A DNA stretch of 32,866 nucleotides from Streptomyces triticirhizae (GTDB lineage Bacteria; Actinomycetota; Actinomycetes; Streptomycetales; Streptomycetaceae): assembly GCF_003696235.1 (NCBI RefSeq), contig NZ_RFFJ01000048.1, positions 1 through 32,866 of the forward strand, read 5' to 3'. The translations under genes were made by a program, and so were the position numbers. Below, one piece after another: positions 15,820 to 26,711 of the stretch (position 1 is the first letter of the stretch; each line of letters opens with the position of its first letter). The notes under the pieces are model-generated. The model did not search any database. It was given only the letters and a program-made list of their open reading frames with translations, and had not been told where the DNA came from.

Positions 15820-17307
15820 TCAGGGCTGCGTCGGCCAGTCGTGCACGGGGGTGTCGGTCCGCGCCAGTTCGCAGTACCGCCGCACGACGCCCCTGAGGGC
15901 CGTCGCCCGGTCCTTTCCGTCCGCCACCAACTGGTGGTAGACGGAAGTCTGCCAGTCCGCTCCGGTGACCCCGCGCCGGCACCGCCCCTCGATCACCGCG
16001 AGACAGCGGTCCCGGTCGGAGGCGTTGACGCCCCAGGCGTCCAGGCCGGCGGCGGCCAGCGGCAGCAGGGTCTCCTCGATCAGCTCGGCGGCCGGCAGTT
16101 CCCGGCTGCCGTTCGGCCCCGGCCAGCGCAGCCGGGCGCCGAGGCCGTGCCGGCAGGCGGCGTCGAAGTTCCGCTCGGCCTCGGCGAACGGCAGCCGCTC
16201 CCACACCGGTTCCGGCTCGTCGGCCAGTGCCCGCACCAGCCCGTAGTAGAAGGCCCCGTTGGCGATGGTGTCGGTGACGGTGGGGCCGGTGGACAGCACG
16301 CGGTTCTCCACCCGCAGGTGCGGAACGCCGTCGACGACGGCGTAGACCGGGCGGTTCCATCGATAGACCGTGCCGTTGTGGAGCGCCAGTTCGCCGAGCG
16401 CGGGGGCGCCGCCGGCCGCGAGTACCGCCTGTGGGTCCTCGTCGCCCAGCAGCGGCAGCAGCGCGGGGAAGTAGCGGACGTTCTCCTCGAAGAGGTCGAG
16501 CGCCGAGGCGATCCAGCGCTCGCCGAACCAGGTGCGCGGGCGCACCCCCTGCGCGGCCAGCTCCGGCGGGCGGTCGTCCGTGGCCTGGAGGAAGAAGATC
16601 GGCCGCGACTCGCGCCACAGTTCACGCCCGAAGACGAACGGCGCGTTGGCGCCCACCGCCACCTGCGCCGCGAGCACGGCCTGCGCGGCGTTCCACGCCG
16701 GCGCGAAGCGCTCGGGCGTGACCTGGAGGTGGTACTGCACCGAGGTGCACGCGGACTCGGGGGCTATCGAGTCGAAGGTGCTGGTCAGCCGCTCGGCGCC
16801 GTCGATGTCCAGCTGGATCGACTCGCCGCGCGCGGCCATGATCTGGTCGTTGAGCAGGGTGTAGCGGTCCCCGAGCGAGAGGCTGCCCGGGACCATCTGC
16901 TCGGCGGCGATGGTGGGCAGGACCCCGGTCATCACGACCTGGGCGCCGAATTCTCCGGCCATTCGGTCGGCGTACCGCAACGCGATACGCAACTCCTCGG
17001 CCATGTCCTCGAACACACCGCCGCCCAGCTCGCGCGGCGACATATTCAGTTCGATCGTGAATTTTCCCAGCTCACTCTGGAAATCCCGGGTCGCCATTCG
17101 GCCAAGAACTTCCGCGTTGACCATTCGCGGTGACCCGTCGGAATCGGCCAGGCAGAGTTCGACCTCCATGCCGACCCGGTCCCTCGGCCCGTGGAACCGC
17201 CCCTCGGCGAGAAGCGTCGCCAGCGCGTCGAGACAGGCGTGGAGCCGGTCCCTGAACCGCCCTCGGGCGGCGAGGTCGAACCGGTCAGCCGCGACCTTCT
17301 CCCCCAT
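15820..17307 (-). CDS. Glutamate-cysteine ligase-like (GCS2) enzyme
   Basis: The 495-residue product belongs to the GCS2 carboxylate-amine ligase family. It shows GMEVELCLAD near residues 46-55, then ELNMSPREL and VMTGVLPTIA, all family-typical, and a C-terminal half with RVENRVLSTGPT and HGLGARLRWP. Actinobacteria make mycothiol as main thiol, so these proteins are annotated as glutamate-cysteine ligases but may ligate another amine. ATG at 17305-17307 follows AGGAGG at seven bases. It is divergent from the hypothetical gene at 17580, which shares a 272-base upstream region, and is followed by the CPBP protease. The family is clear; the substrate is inferred. Confidence 0.8.
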   Translation of the reverse strand: MGEKVAADRFDLAARGRFRDRLHACLDALATLLAEGRFHGPRDRVGMEVELCLADSDGSPRMVNAEVLGRMATRDFQSELGKFTIELNMSPRELGGGVFEDMAEELRIALRYADRMAGEFGAQVVMTGVLPTIAAEQMVPGSLSLGDRYTLLNDQIMAARGESIQLDIDGAERLTSTFDSIAPESACTSVQYHLQVTPERFAPAWNAAQAVLAAQVAVGANAPFVFGRELWRESRPIFFLQATDDRPPELAAQGVRPRTWFGERWIASALDLFEENVRYFPALLPLLGDEDPQAVLAAGGAPALGELALHNGTVYRWNRPVYAVVDGVPHLRVENRVLSTGPTVTDTIANGAFYYGLVRALADEPEPVWERLPFAEAERNFDAACRHGLGARLRWPGPNGSRELPAAELIEETLLPLAAAGLDAWGVNASDRDRCLAVIEGRCRRGVTGADWQTSVYHQLVADGKDRATALRGVVRRYCELARTDTPVHDWPTQP

Positions 17308-17579
17308 GGGGCACCTCCTGCGTCGAGGGACGGGCGCCCTCGATCCTGCCCACGTCACGCCGGAGATAACACGCAACGTGAGGCTCAGGCCCCACGGCGG
17401 GGGCATATTCCGTTGGCAAGACAACGGTCGGAACGCCCGTTTTGGCGGCCGGATTTACCCTTGCCGAAACACTGCGGTAAGGCTAGTGGAAACAATCCGC
17501 AATCCAGCATCGTATAAAATCGCGGGACGGCGTGTCTCCTATTAGAGGCGACCTACTCCAAAGCGAGAGGCGACCCATC
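17308..17579. other. Divergent promoter region, ligase/hypothetical
   Basis: This region is less GC-rich than its surroundings. It contains an imperfect 8-bp inverted repeat at 17459-17482 and a TATAAA box at 17513-17518 with a weak -35 GAAACA (17489-17494, 18-base spacing) toward the gene at 17580. No gene is seen. Confidence 0.45.
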
Positions 17580-18149
17580 ATGCCCCTGAGCATCCCCCAG
17601 GTTCCCGCGACGGTCGAGCGCACGATCGACGAAGCTCTGCGCTCCGCCGCCGTTCCCGCCCCCCGCAGGCTCCGGTTCGACCGTGGCGCGCTGCGTCCCA
17701 CCCTGCCGCTGCCGGTCCACCGCCTGGAGCGGCTGACCGCGCCGGCGGAGCCGCCCACGGCCCGGCTGACCGGCTGGCGTTATCTCCTCGCCCAGGACGG
17801 TCTGTCCGTGGGCACCGCCGAGTGCCAGGTCACCGCGGACGGTTGGGCGTTCTCGCACTTCGGCGAGGGCCCCTACATCGCCTCCACCGAGCGCGCGCTC
17901 CGGCTCGCGGAGGAGCAGCGCGCGCGGTACCAGCCCCGGCTGCTCTCCGTTCCCGAGCTGTACATGCTGACGCTCTGGCTGTACCCGGACGAGGCGGCGG
18001 ACCCCGCCGAGGGCAGCCCCTCAGGGGACGACCTGCTGATCCCGCTCGCGCCGGCGCCGCCGGGGATCGCGGCCGAGCGGCTGATCACCGTGGACGCGCT
18101 GGTGGCGCTGGTCGCCAACCGCCTCGCCCCGCTGGGCCTGGCCAGTTGA
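17580..18149 (+). CDS. Hypothetical protein
   Basis: I do not recognise this 189-residue protein. It starts MPLSIPQVPATVERTIDEAL, has a Pro/Leu/Arg-rich front, then TARLTGWRYLLAQDGLSVGT, WAFSHFGEGPYIASTERALR and a C-terminal part LPLAPAPPGIAAERLITVDAL. The charged-amphipathic profile suggests a soluble protein; no signal peptide, membrane helix or metal site is visible. The start has GAGAGG nine bases upstream. It is divergent from the ligase gene and has an AT-rich leader (TATAAA-containing), unlike the neighbourhood. The gene ends in a strong shared hairpin with gcvP. Confidence 0.6.
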   Translation: MPLSIPQVPATVERTIDEALRSAAVPAPRRLRFDRGALRPTLPLPVHRLERLTAPAEPPTARLTGWRYLLAQDGLSVGTAECQVTADGWAFSHFGEGPYIASTERALRLAEEQRARYQPRLLSVPELYMLTLWLYPDEAADPAEGSPSGDDLLIPLAPAPPGIAAERLITVDALVALVANRLAPLGLAS

Positions 18150-18174
18150 GCGACGCGCCGTAACGCTTTCCACC

Positions 18175-18213
18175 GCCGGGGGCGGCCGGGCATCGCGCCC
18201 GACCGCCCCCGGC
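18175..18213. terminator. Long bidirectional hairpin between hypothetical gene and gcvP
   Basis: Arms of 17 bases (18175-18191, 18197-18213) pair with one mismatch around a 5-base loop. An outer inverted repeat GTAACGC/GCGTTAC (18160-18166, 18221-18227) flanks it, so the whole region can form a nested cruciform. It separates the convergent genes at 18149 and 18238. Confidence 0.8.
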
Positions 18214-18237
18214 GCCGTGTGCGTTACCCGGCGGACG

Positions 18238-21129
<2,892 letters not shown>

Positions 21130-21186
21130 CGTGGAGGCTCCTTGGGCCGTGGGCGACCTACGGGCGCCAGGCAACACCGCCTGACT

Positions 21187-21397
21187 GCCTCCCCCTCTGT
21201 CATACGACCTGAGAGCTTCGCCCCGCGCCACCGCGCCGGACTTGCACCGTCGGTGAGGGCGACCGGGGAACAACGCTCCGCCGCCGCCCTGCTTTCCAGA
21301 GTGGTTTCGCCCGCGCGGTACAGGGGCCTGAGAGATTCCGGGGAGGATTTGCTCCTTCGGCGCCCGTCGCCCCGAAGGGCGGCAGGACTCTCCCGCA
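21187..21397 (-). promoter_or_regulatory. Tandem glycine riboswitch upstream of gcvP
   Basis: On the minus strand, aptamer 1 (about 21397-21286) shows GCGGGAGAGTCC, CGCCGAAGGAGCAA, AATCTCTCAGGC and CACTCTGGAAAG. Aptamer 2 (about 21285-21187) shows CACCGACGGTGCAAG, GAAGCTCTCAGG and GACAGAGGGGGAGG. A CAGGC...GCCTG hairpin (21168-21183) follows as part of the possible expression platform. A glycine riboswitch upstream of gcv genes in Streptomyces has been reported to activate expression. Confidence 0.92.
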
Positions 21398-21556
21398 CGA
21401 GATTGACAACCGCCTACGAGCCTACCAGCGCCACCCGTCCGGGCCGAGGGGTGGACCTCGACTGGCCGGCGGCCCGATTCTGGCCTTGGGTAGGTGTGAG
21501 GGGACGACGTTCTCCGGGACGCCCACACCGTCCCAGGCGCGCAGTTGGAGGAACCC

Positions 21557-21949
21557 GTGCGAACCGACATCGATCCGCGTGGCCTGATCGGCCGCAAGGC
21601 GTTCGACCGCCACGGCGACAAGATCGGCACCGTGGACGAGGTGTATCTGGACGACGCCACCGGCGTCCCCGAGTGGGCCGCCGTGCGGACCGGGCTCTTC
21701 ACCCGGGACGCCTTCGTGCCGCTGGAGCCCAGCGAGCTGGTGGGCAACGCGCTGCGCGTCCCGTTCGACAGGGCGCTGATCCGCCGCGCGCCCGACCTGG
21801 GCGTGGGCCGCCACCTCTCCCCCGAGCAGGAACTCCAGCTCTACCGCCACTACGGGCTCGATCTCCCGCCCGACCCGGACGCCGAGGCCGGCCCCGCGCC
21901 GGACGCAGACTTCGGCCGACTGGCCTCCTCGGACGACCCCGAGGGCTGA
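21557..21949 (+). CDS. PRC-barrel domain protein
   Basis: The 130-residue protein is mainly one PRC-barrel: [26 protein letters not shown] and [13 protein letters not shown] followed by [13 protein letters not shown]-barrel domains appear in photosynthetic reaction centres and RNA maturation factors; single-domain actinobacterial forms are of unknown function. GTG at 21557 is preceded by GGAGG at five bases. The C-terminal acidic tail ([16 protein letters not shown]) is low-complexity. The last 100 bases overlap the end of dinB on the other strand. Confidence 0.8.
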   Translation: MRTDIDPRGLIGRKAFDRHGDKIGTVDEVYLDDATGVPEWAAVRTGLFTRDAFVPLEPSELVGNALRVPFDRALIRRAPDLGVGRHLSPEQELQLYRHYGLDLPPDPDAEAGPAPDADFGRLASSDDPEG

Positions 21950-23313
21950 TCCGCCGCCTCCCCCGACGCCCCCGGCCCGCGCGGCACCAGGGGCAGCGGG
22001 CCGGAGCGCCGCAGCAGCGGATCGTCCACGGCGAAGGTGCGCACCCGTCCCGGCACCCGGTCCTCCGGCCGCTCGAAGCGCACCGTCACCCGCCCCACCC
22101 CGCTGCCCTGCACCCAGCCGGGCCCGAACCGCTCGTGCGTCACGTCGAGCCCGGGCAGCCACCGCCGGTCGGCCTCCGGCCCGGCCGGCGCCGCCTCCTC
22201 CGTGGGCGCCGGCTCGGCGGGCCGCTCCCCGCCCGACCCGGCCCGCTCCGACTGGGCGAAGAGATCCTCCTGCGTGAAGTCGGCCAACGAGCTGACCCCG
22301 ACGCCCAACAGCCGCACGCCCTCGGTGGTGTCCACGCTCTCCAGCAGCCGCTCGGCCGCCTCCCGCACCACGGCCAGGTCGTCCGTCGGCCCGCGCAGCG
22401 TCTCGGAGCGGGTGAGCGTGCTGAAGTCGTACCGTCGGACCTTCAGCACCACCGTGCGGCCCGAACGGCCGGCGGCCCGCAGCCTGGTCACGCACCGCTC
22501 GGCCAGCCGCCGCACCTCGAACCTGATCCGCGCCCGATCGGTCATGTCCACCTCGAAGGTGTCCTCCACGGAGATGGACTTGGCGTCCCGCTCCGCGACC
22601 ACCGGCCGGTCGTCGACGCCCAACGCCATCCGGAAGACCCCGGCGCCGTGCGCCCGGCCCAGCAGCCGCGTCAGCTCGGCCTCGCCGGCCCGCACCGTCT
22701 CCTCGACGGTGTGGATGCCCGCACGCCGCAGCACCTCGGCCGTCGCGGGCCCGACCCCCGGCAGCGTCCGCACCGGCAGCGGCGCCAGCAACTCCCGCTC
22801 GGTGCCCGGCTCGATCAGCACCAGCCCGTCGGGCTTCGCCCGCTCCGAGGCGATCTTCGCCAGCATCTTGGCCCCGGCCAGCCCGACCGAGCCCGTCACC
22901 CCGGTCGCGGCGGCGATCTCGGCCCGCAGCCGCTCCGCCACCGCCCGCGCCCGCTCCGCCGTGTCGGCGCTCCCGCCGGCGGCCAGGTCGACGAACGCCT
23001 CGTCCAGGCTGAGCGGCTCCACCAGCGGCGACAGCCGCGCCAACAGGCCCATCACGCGCTCGCTGACCGCCCGGTACACCTCGAACCTGGGCACCAGATA
23101 CGCCCCGTGCGGGCACAGCCGCCGCGCCTGGGCCGTGGGCATGGCGGAACGCACCCCGAACACGCGGGCCTCGTACGACGCGGTGGCCACCACCCCGCGC
23201 GGCCCGATGCCACCGACGACCACGGCCTTGCCGCGCAGGCTCGGCTTGGCCGCCTGCTCCACGGAGGCGTAGAAGGCGTCCATGTCGAGGTGGAGAATGG
23301 TTGGCTGGCCCCT
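21850..23313 (-). CDS. dinB: DNA polymerase IV (DinB)
   Basis: The product of about 487 residues is a Y-family translesion polymerase. It has LHLDMDAFYASVEQ at the N-terminus, YEARVFGVRSAMP and SLDEAFVDL with the second set of catalytic carboxylates, a helix-hairpin-helix segment (TLPGVGPATAEVLRRAG) and a little-finger domain to about residue 350. An actinobacterial C-terminal extension, WLPGLDVTHERFGPGWVQGS, follows, then a Gly/Ser/Ala-rich tail. GTG at 23311-23313 gives MRGQPTILHLDMD; GTG at 23340 and TTG at 23346 are alternatives, none with a clear ribosome binding site. The tail end overlaps the PRC-barrel gene by 100 bases tail to tail, leaving no room for a terminator. Confidence 0.92.
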   Translation of the reverse strand, partial: RGQPTILHLDMDAFYASVEQAAKPSLRGKAVVVGGIGPRGVVATASYEARVFGVRSAMPTAQARRLCPHGAYLVPRFEVYRAVSERVMGLLARLSPLVEPLSLDEAFVDLAAGGSADTAERARAVAERLRAEIAAATGVTGSVGLAGAKMLAKIASERAKPDGLVLIEPGTERELLAPLPVRTLPGVGPATAEVLRRAGIHTVEETVRAGEAELTRLLGRAHGAGVFRMALGVDDRPVVAERDAKSISVEDTFEVDMTDRARIRFEVRRLAERCVTRLRAAGRSGRTVVLKVRRYDFSTLTRSETLRGPTDDLAVVREAAERLLESVDTTEGVRLLGVGVSSLADFTQEDLFAQSERAGSGGERPAEPAPTEEAAPAGPEADRRWLPGLDVTHERFGPGWVQGSGVGRVTVRFERPEDRVPGRVRTFAVDDPLLRRSGPLPLVPRGPGASGEAADQPSGSSEEASRPKSASGAGPASASGSGGRSSP

Positions 23314-23396
23314 CACCCGTCCGATGGTGCCCCAGGGCACTGACAATCGCGGGCCCGACCGTGACCCGGGGGCTCAGCCGCTCGGCGCGGAGCCGC

Positions 23397-24059
23397 TCAG
23401 CGCGAGCGCTTCCGCCGCCTGGCCAGCTCGTCCTCGGGGTGGTCGGCGGGGACGACGCGCTCCCCGGTGTCGGCGCGTTCGGCGTGCAGCCGACCCAGGG
23501 CCGCCTCCACATCGCTCCAGACCGCGCCGACCGCGATGCCGAAGACCCCACGGCCGCCGCGCAACAGCTCGGCCAGTTCGTCGGGGGAGGCACAGCGGTA
23601 GACCGCGGCGCCGTCGCTCATCAGCGTCATGTGCGCCAACTCGCCCAGCTCGGCGGTGCGCAGCGCCTCGGCGGTGGCGCGGATGGCCTGGAGCGAGACC
23701 CCGGCGTCCAGCAGCCGCTTGACGATCTTGAGGACCAGCACGTCGCGGAAGCTGTACAGCCGCTGCCCGCCCTGGCCGGGGACCGGCCGGACGCCGGGCT
23801 GGACGAGCCCGGTGCGGGCCCAGTAGTCGAGCTGCCGGTAGGTGATGCCGGCCGCCGCGCAGGCGCTGGGCCCCGGGTAGCCCAACAGCTCCCGGGCGGC
23901 CTCCTCCCGGAGGCCCGCCGGGGGCGCGACCGTCTGTCGCAAGCCCGGACGGGGCGCCGCACCGGGACGTGCGGTGCTCTCCCCGACCGCCCGGCTGTCG
24001 CCGTCACCTGTCACGCCGGCCTCCGTTCCACATGTCCCGACCGTGTCCTCGTCACTCAC
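23397..24059 (-). CDS. ftsR: MerR-family regulator, FtsR-like
   Basis: The 220-residue product has a MerR-type winged helix-turn-helix (about residues 65-135): SACAAAGITYRQLDYWARTG, GGQRLYSFRDVLVLK and a dimer helix IVKRLLDAGVSLQAIRATAE. It matches the Rv1828/FtsR subgroup, where corynebacterial FtsR activates ftsZ. The N-terminal 55 residues are disordered and rich in acidic and Pro residues. GTG at 24057-24059 is the start. A good promoter lies upstream at 24113-24141. The order with the nuclease and GarA-like gene upstream on the same strand equals the mycobacterial order. The regulator's targets in this organism are not shown. Confidence 0.82.
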   Translation of the reverse strand: MSDEDTVGTCGTEAGVTGDGDSRAVGESTARPGAAPRPGLRQTVAPPAGLREEAARELLGYPGPSACAAAGITYRQLDYWARTGLVQPGVRPVPGQGGQRLYSFRDVLVLKIVKRLLDAGVSLQAIRATAEALRTAELGELAHMTLMSDGAAVYRCASPDELAELLRGGRGVFGIAVGAVWSDVEAALGRLHAERADTGERVVPADHPEDELARRRKRSR

Positions 24060-24112
24060 CGGCTGTCACGATGAGTTGGCACACAGCGCTCCTCCCAAGA
24101 CATGCCCCACTG

Positions 24113-24141
24113 AAGCTAGGTATCCACACGGAGCGCGTCAA
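24113..24141 (-). promoter_or_regulatory. Promoter of ftsR-like gene
   Basis: TTGACG at 24141-24136 and TAGCTT at 24118-24113 are separated by 17 bases, close to the vegetative consensus. The predicted leader is about 47 bases. Confidence 0.65.
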
Positions 24142-24157
24142 CGATCGCCACGCACCG

Positions 24158-24631
24158 CTACTGGCTGCTGGTACCGAAGTCCTCGGGGGAGATCTGGTCG
24201 AGGAACTCGCGGAACCGCTCCACCTCGTCCTCCTGCTCGTCGGGGATGATGATCCCGGCGTCGTCGAGCACGGCGTCGCTGCCGTAGATCGGGGTACCGA
24301 TCCGCAGCGCGAGCGCTATCGCGTCCGACGGGCGGGCGCTGACCTCGACCCCGCTGGCGAAGACCAGCTCGGCGTAGAACACCCCGTCGCGCAGATCGGT
24401 GATCCGCACGGCGCTGAGTTCCTGGTCCACGGCCTCCAGGACGTTCTTGAAGAGGTCGTGCGTCAGCGGCCTGGCCGGGGTCATCCCCTGCTGGGCGAAC
24501 GCGATGGCGGTCGCCTCGCCCGGCCCGATCCAGATCGGGAGGTAGCGATCGCCACCGACTTCTCGGAGGAGCACGATGGGCTGGTTGTTGGGCATTTCCA
24601 CCCGCACGCCCACGACATCGAGCTGATTCAC
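24158..24631 (-). CDS. Bifunctional nuclease (BFN) domain protein
   Basis: The 157-residue protein is a BFN family member (Rv1829-like). It begins MNQLDVVGVRVEMPNNQPIV and contains LPIWIGPGEATAIAFAQQG, LTHDLFKNVLEAV and SARPSDAIALALRIGTPIY, the whole-domain signature. Plant members are reported to have DNase and RNase activity, while bacterial roles are not established. GTG at 24629-24631 is the start. A TAGGGT box six bases upstream could make the mRNA leaderless, but no good -35 is seen. The gene sits between the GarA-like and MerR genes in the conserved order, 76 bases after the former and 98 before the latter. Confidence 0.85.
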   Translation of the reverse strand: MNQLDVVGVRVEMPNNQPIVLLREVGGDRYLPIWIGPGEATAIAFAQQGMTPARPLTHDLFKNVLEAVDQELSAVRITDLRDGVFYAELVFASGVEVSARPSDAIALALRIGTPIYGSDAVLDDAGIIIPDEQEDEVERFREFLDQISPEDFGTSSQ

Positions 24632-24707
24632 ACAGCAACCCTAGGCCGTGCCCGGTGCATTTGGATAGTCGAGCCTCGGCCCCACGCGCTCTCGCGCCCC
24701 CGCACCG

Positions 24708-25409
24708 TCAGTGCACCTGCCGTCCGGCGAAGTACACCATCCGGTACTTGCCGATCTGCACCTCGTCCCCGTTGGCCAGGGCCACGGAGTCGATCTGCTC
24801 GCGGTTGACGTAGGTGCCGTTGAGGCTGCCGACGTCGCTGACGGTGAACCCGCCGTCGGGGCCGCGGCGGAACTCGACATGGCGCCGGGAGACCGTGACG
24901 TCGTCCAGGAAGATGTCGCTCTGGGGGTGTCGCCCCGCCGTGGTGACATCGCTGTCGAGCAGGAAGCGGGAGCCCGAGTTCGGCCCTCGGCGAACGACGA
25001 GGAGGGCCGAGCCGGCGGGCAGCGCGTCGACCGCCGCCTGGGCCTCGGGCGAGAGCACCGGCACGTGGTGCTGCCCGGTGGCCTCGGCGTCGTACGCCTC
25101 CAGGCCGGAGATCGAGATCGTGGAGGTGGTCTCCGACGAGCCCTCGACGCCGGGGCGGAGCGCCGCCCCGCAGTAGGAACAGAAGCGGCTGTTGGGGGTG
25201 TTGGCGTGGCCGCAGCGGCCACAGGCGGGCCCGGCGGCCCCGCGCCCCTGGTCCGCTATGCCGCCTGGCTGGGAGACCTCGTCCCGGAACAGGGGGCGGC
25301 CGGGCTCGGACGGCGGCGCCGGAGGCTGGCCTTGCTGGCGGGCGCGGGCTCCCGCGGCACTGTGCGTGCCGCTCTGACGCCTGCCGAACAACCTAGCGAA
25401 AAAACTCAC
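24708..25409 (-). CDS. garA: GarA-like FHA protein with zinc ribbon
   Basis: The 233-residue product has an N-terminal basic, Ala/Gln/Pro-rich region, a zinc ribbon (Cys63, Cys66, Cys77, Cys80 in CGRCGHANTPNSRFCSYCG), an ETTST phospho-site motif at 93-97 and an FHA domain from about 136 to 215. FHA residues Gly159-Arg160, Ser174, Arg176-His177 and Asn197-Gly198 recognise phosphothreonine. GarA and OdhI are Ser/Thr-kinase-controlled switches that bind 2-oxoglutarate dehydrogenase and glutamate dehydrogenase; the ETTS Thr is phosphorylated and folds onto the FHA domain. The zinc ribbon is an addition to the short mycobacterial form. GTG at 25407-25409, with GAGGGG at seven bases, is the start. 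Confidence 0.87.
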   Translation of the reverse strand: MSFFARLFGRRQSGTHSAAGARARQQGQPPAPPSEPGRPLFRDEVSQPGGIADQGRGAAGPACGRCGHANTPNSRFCSYCGAALRPGVEGSSETTSTISISGLEAYDAEATGQHHVPVLSPEAQAAVDALPAGSALLVVRRGPNSGSRFLLDSDVTTAGRHPQSDIFLDDVTVSRRHVEFRRGPDGGFTVSDVGSLNGTYVNREQIDSVALANGDEVQIGKYRMVYFAGRQVH

Positions 25410-25572
25410 CAGCGATCCCCTCGCACCTAGCCCGGCCCGCCACCGGGGCGGGACGGTCCATTCTCTCTCTCCACCGACCACACACGTCATCCTGACAACG
25501 TGAGCGGTCTCTCTTCAGTTTCCCTCACTGGGCGGCACGGTGATCGATAACCCCCGTGACGTCGAGGTTCGG

Positions 25573-26382
25573 TCATGATGACAACTGAGCGTAGTCAGGC
25601 TGCTCCGCCGATCGCAAGGCATCCACGGTCACGGTCTCAGGACGCGTCACGGCGACCGCCGCCTGCTTGTTCTCCATCGACTGCACCACCCCGCCCGGGA
25701 TGTTCAGCGCCGGCTCCAGGTCCTGGGGGCGGCCGATCGCGTCGATCACGAACGGAGCACGAACGCGCTCGTCGTCCACGTGAACCCCACCGTTGTGGTC
25801 CACGAAGGATGTGCTCGCGACGATCCGCACCCCGTTGATCTGGAGCGCCTCGGCACCGGCGGCGCGCAGCTCCTGGACGGCGTCGAGCAGCATGTCGGCC
25901 GTGACGGCGCCCGTCGGGTCGTCGACGCGGAGGGTGATGCCCGGGCCCTCCGCCGCCACCGTACCGGCCAGCACGCCCAGTTGTCGCTCCCGCTCCTCGC
26001 TCTGCCGGCGGGCCTCCTCGGCCTGGTCGCTGCTGTTCTCCAGCTCGGCGCGCTGGTCCTCCAGGGTGCTCTGCTCGTCCTCCAGGCGGGCCGAGCGGTC
26101 CTCCAGGTCGCTGAGGATGCGCACCAGGTCCTCGGGGCGCGCGCCGCGCAGCGCGGTGTCCTCGCTGCCGGCGGCCCGCACCTGGATGGCCAGGCCGAGG
26201 CCGAGCACGAACAGCAGCACGGCGGCGACCAGTTGGCCCCGGCTGGCGCGCGGTGGCCACAGGGCGGCCAGCAGCGCGGCGCGGCCGGTGGGCCGGCGCG
26301 GCCCGTCGGACGCGTCCGGTTCGTTCCGCTGGTTCGGCTGGTTCGGCTGGTTCGCTTCGTTCGGCTGGTTCACGGGTGTCAC
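25573..26382 (-). CDS. DUF881 membrane-anchored protein, downstream copy
   Basis: The 269-residue protein has a Gln/Asn/Pro-rich N-terminus (NQPNEANQPNQPNQ), one membrane helix at about residues 50-68, a coiled coil at about 83-136 rich in charged heptads and a C-terminal globular DUF881 domain (GITLRVDDPTGAVTADML, EALQINGVRIVAST). The family is widespread in Gram-positive bacteria; its role is unknown but its location next to sbp suggests an envelope or division role. GTG at 26380-26382 overlaps the stop of the upstream sbp gene by four bases (GTGA), so translation is coupled. The N-terminal repeat is encoded by a 9-bp tandem array. Confidence 0.87.
   Translation of the reverse strand: MTPVNQPNEANQPNQPNQRNEPDASDGPRRPTGRAALLAALWPPRASRGQLVAAVLLFVLGLGLAIQVRAAGSEDTALRGARPEDLVRILSDLEDRSARLEDEQSTLEDQRAELENSSDQAEEARRQSEERERQLGVLAGTVAAEGPGITLRVDDPTGAVTADMLLDAVQELRAAGAEALQINGVRIVASTSFVDHNGGVHVDDERVRAPFVIDAIGRPQDLEPALNIPGGVVQSMENKQAAVAVTRPETVTVDALRSAEQPDYAQLSS
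26330..26372. repeat. 9-bp tandem array within DUF881 gene
   Basis: Units related to GGTTCGGCT repeat about five times, with one degenerate unit. They encode Gln-Pro-Asn repeats in the cytoplasmic tail, and the period of nine keeps the frame. Confidence 0.7.
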
Positions 26383-26711
26383 GCCCCGAACACGTGGCGG
26401 CGGATGGCCGCCGCGTTGGAGAAGATCCGGATGCCCAGGACCACGACCACGCCGGTGGACAGCTGGGCGCCGACGCCCAGCTTGTCGCCGAGGAAGACGA
26501 TCAGGGCGGCCACCACCACGTTGGAGAGGAAGGAGACCACGAAGACCTTGTCGTCGAAGACCCCGTCGAGGGTGGCCCGCAGGCCGCCGAAGACGGCGTC
26601 CAGCGCGGCGACGACGGCGATGGGCAGATAGGGCTCCATCCCGGTCGGGACCACGGGGCGGGTGACCACCCCGATCACGACGCCCAGCACCAGGCCCAGC
26701 ACGGCGATCAC
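26379..26711 (-). CDS. sbp: Small basic protein, DUF1290 (Sbp)
   Basis: This 110-residue membrane protein has about three hydrophobic helices (IAVLGLVLGVVIGVVTRPV, YLPIAVVAALDAVFGGLRA and FVVSFLSNVVVAALIVFLG) and the conserved tail IRIFSNAAAIRRHVF. It matches the DUF1290 family, found next to DUF881 genes and ftsZ-region genes in Gram-positive bacteria. Function unknown. GTG at 26709-26711 overlaps the upstream DUF881 stop by four bases, and its stop overlaps the downstream DUF881 start by four bases. The three genes are therefore a tight coupled trio. Confidence 0.87.
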   Translation of the reverse strand: MIAVLGLVLGVVIGVVTRPVVPTGMEPYLPIAVVAALDAVFGGLRATLDGVFDDKVFVVSFLSNVVVAALIVFLGDKLGVGAQLSTGVVVVLGIRIFSNAAAIRRHVFGA

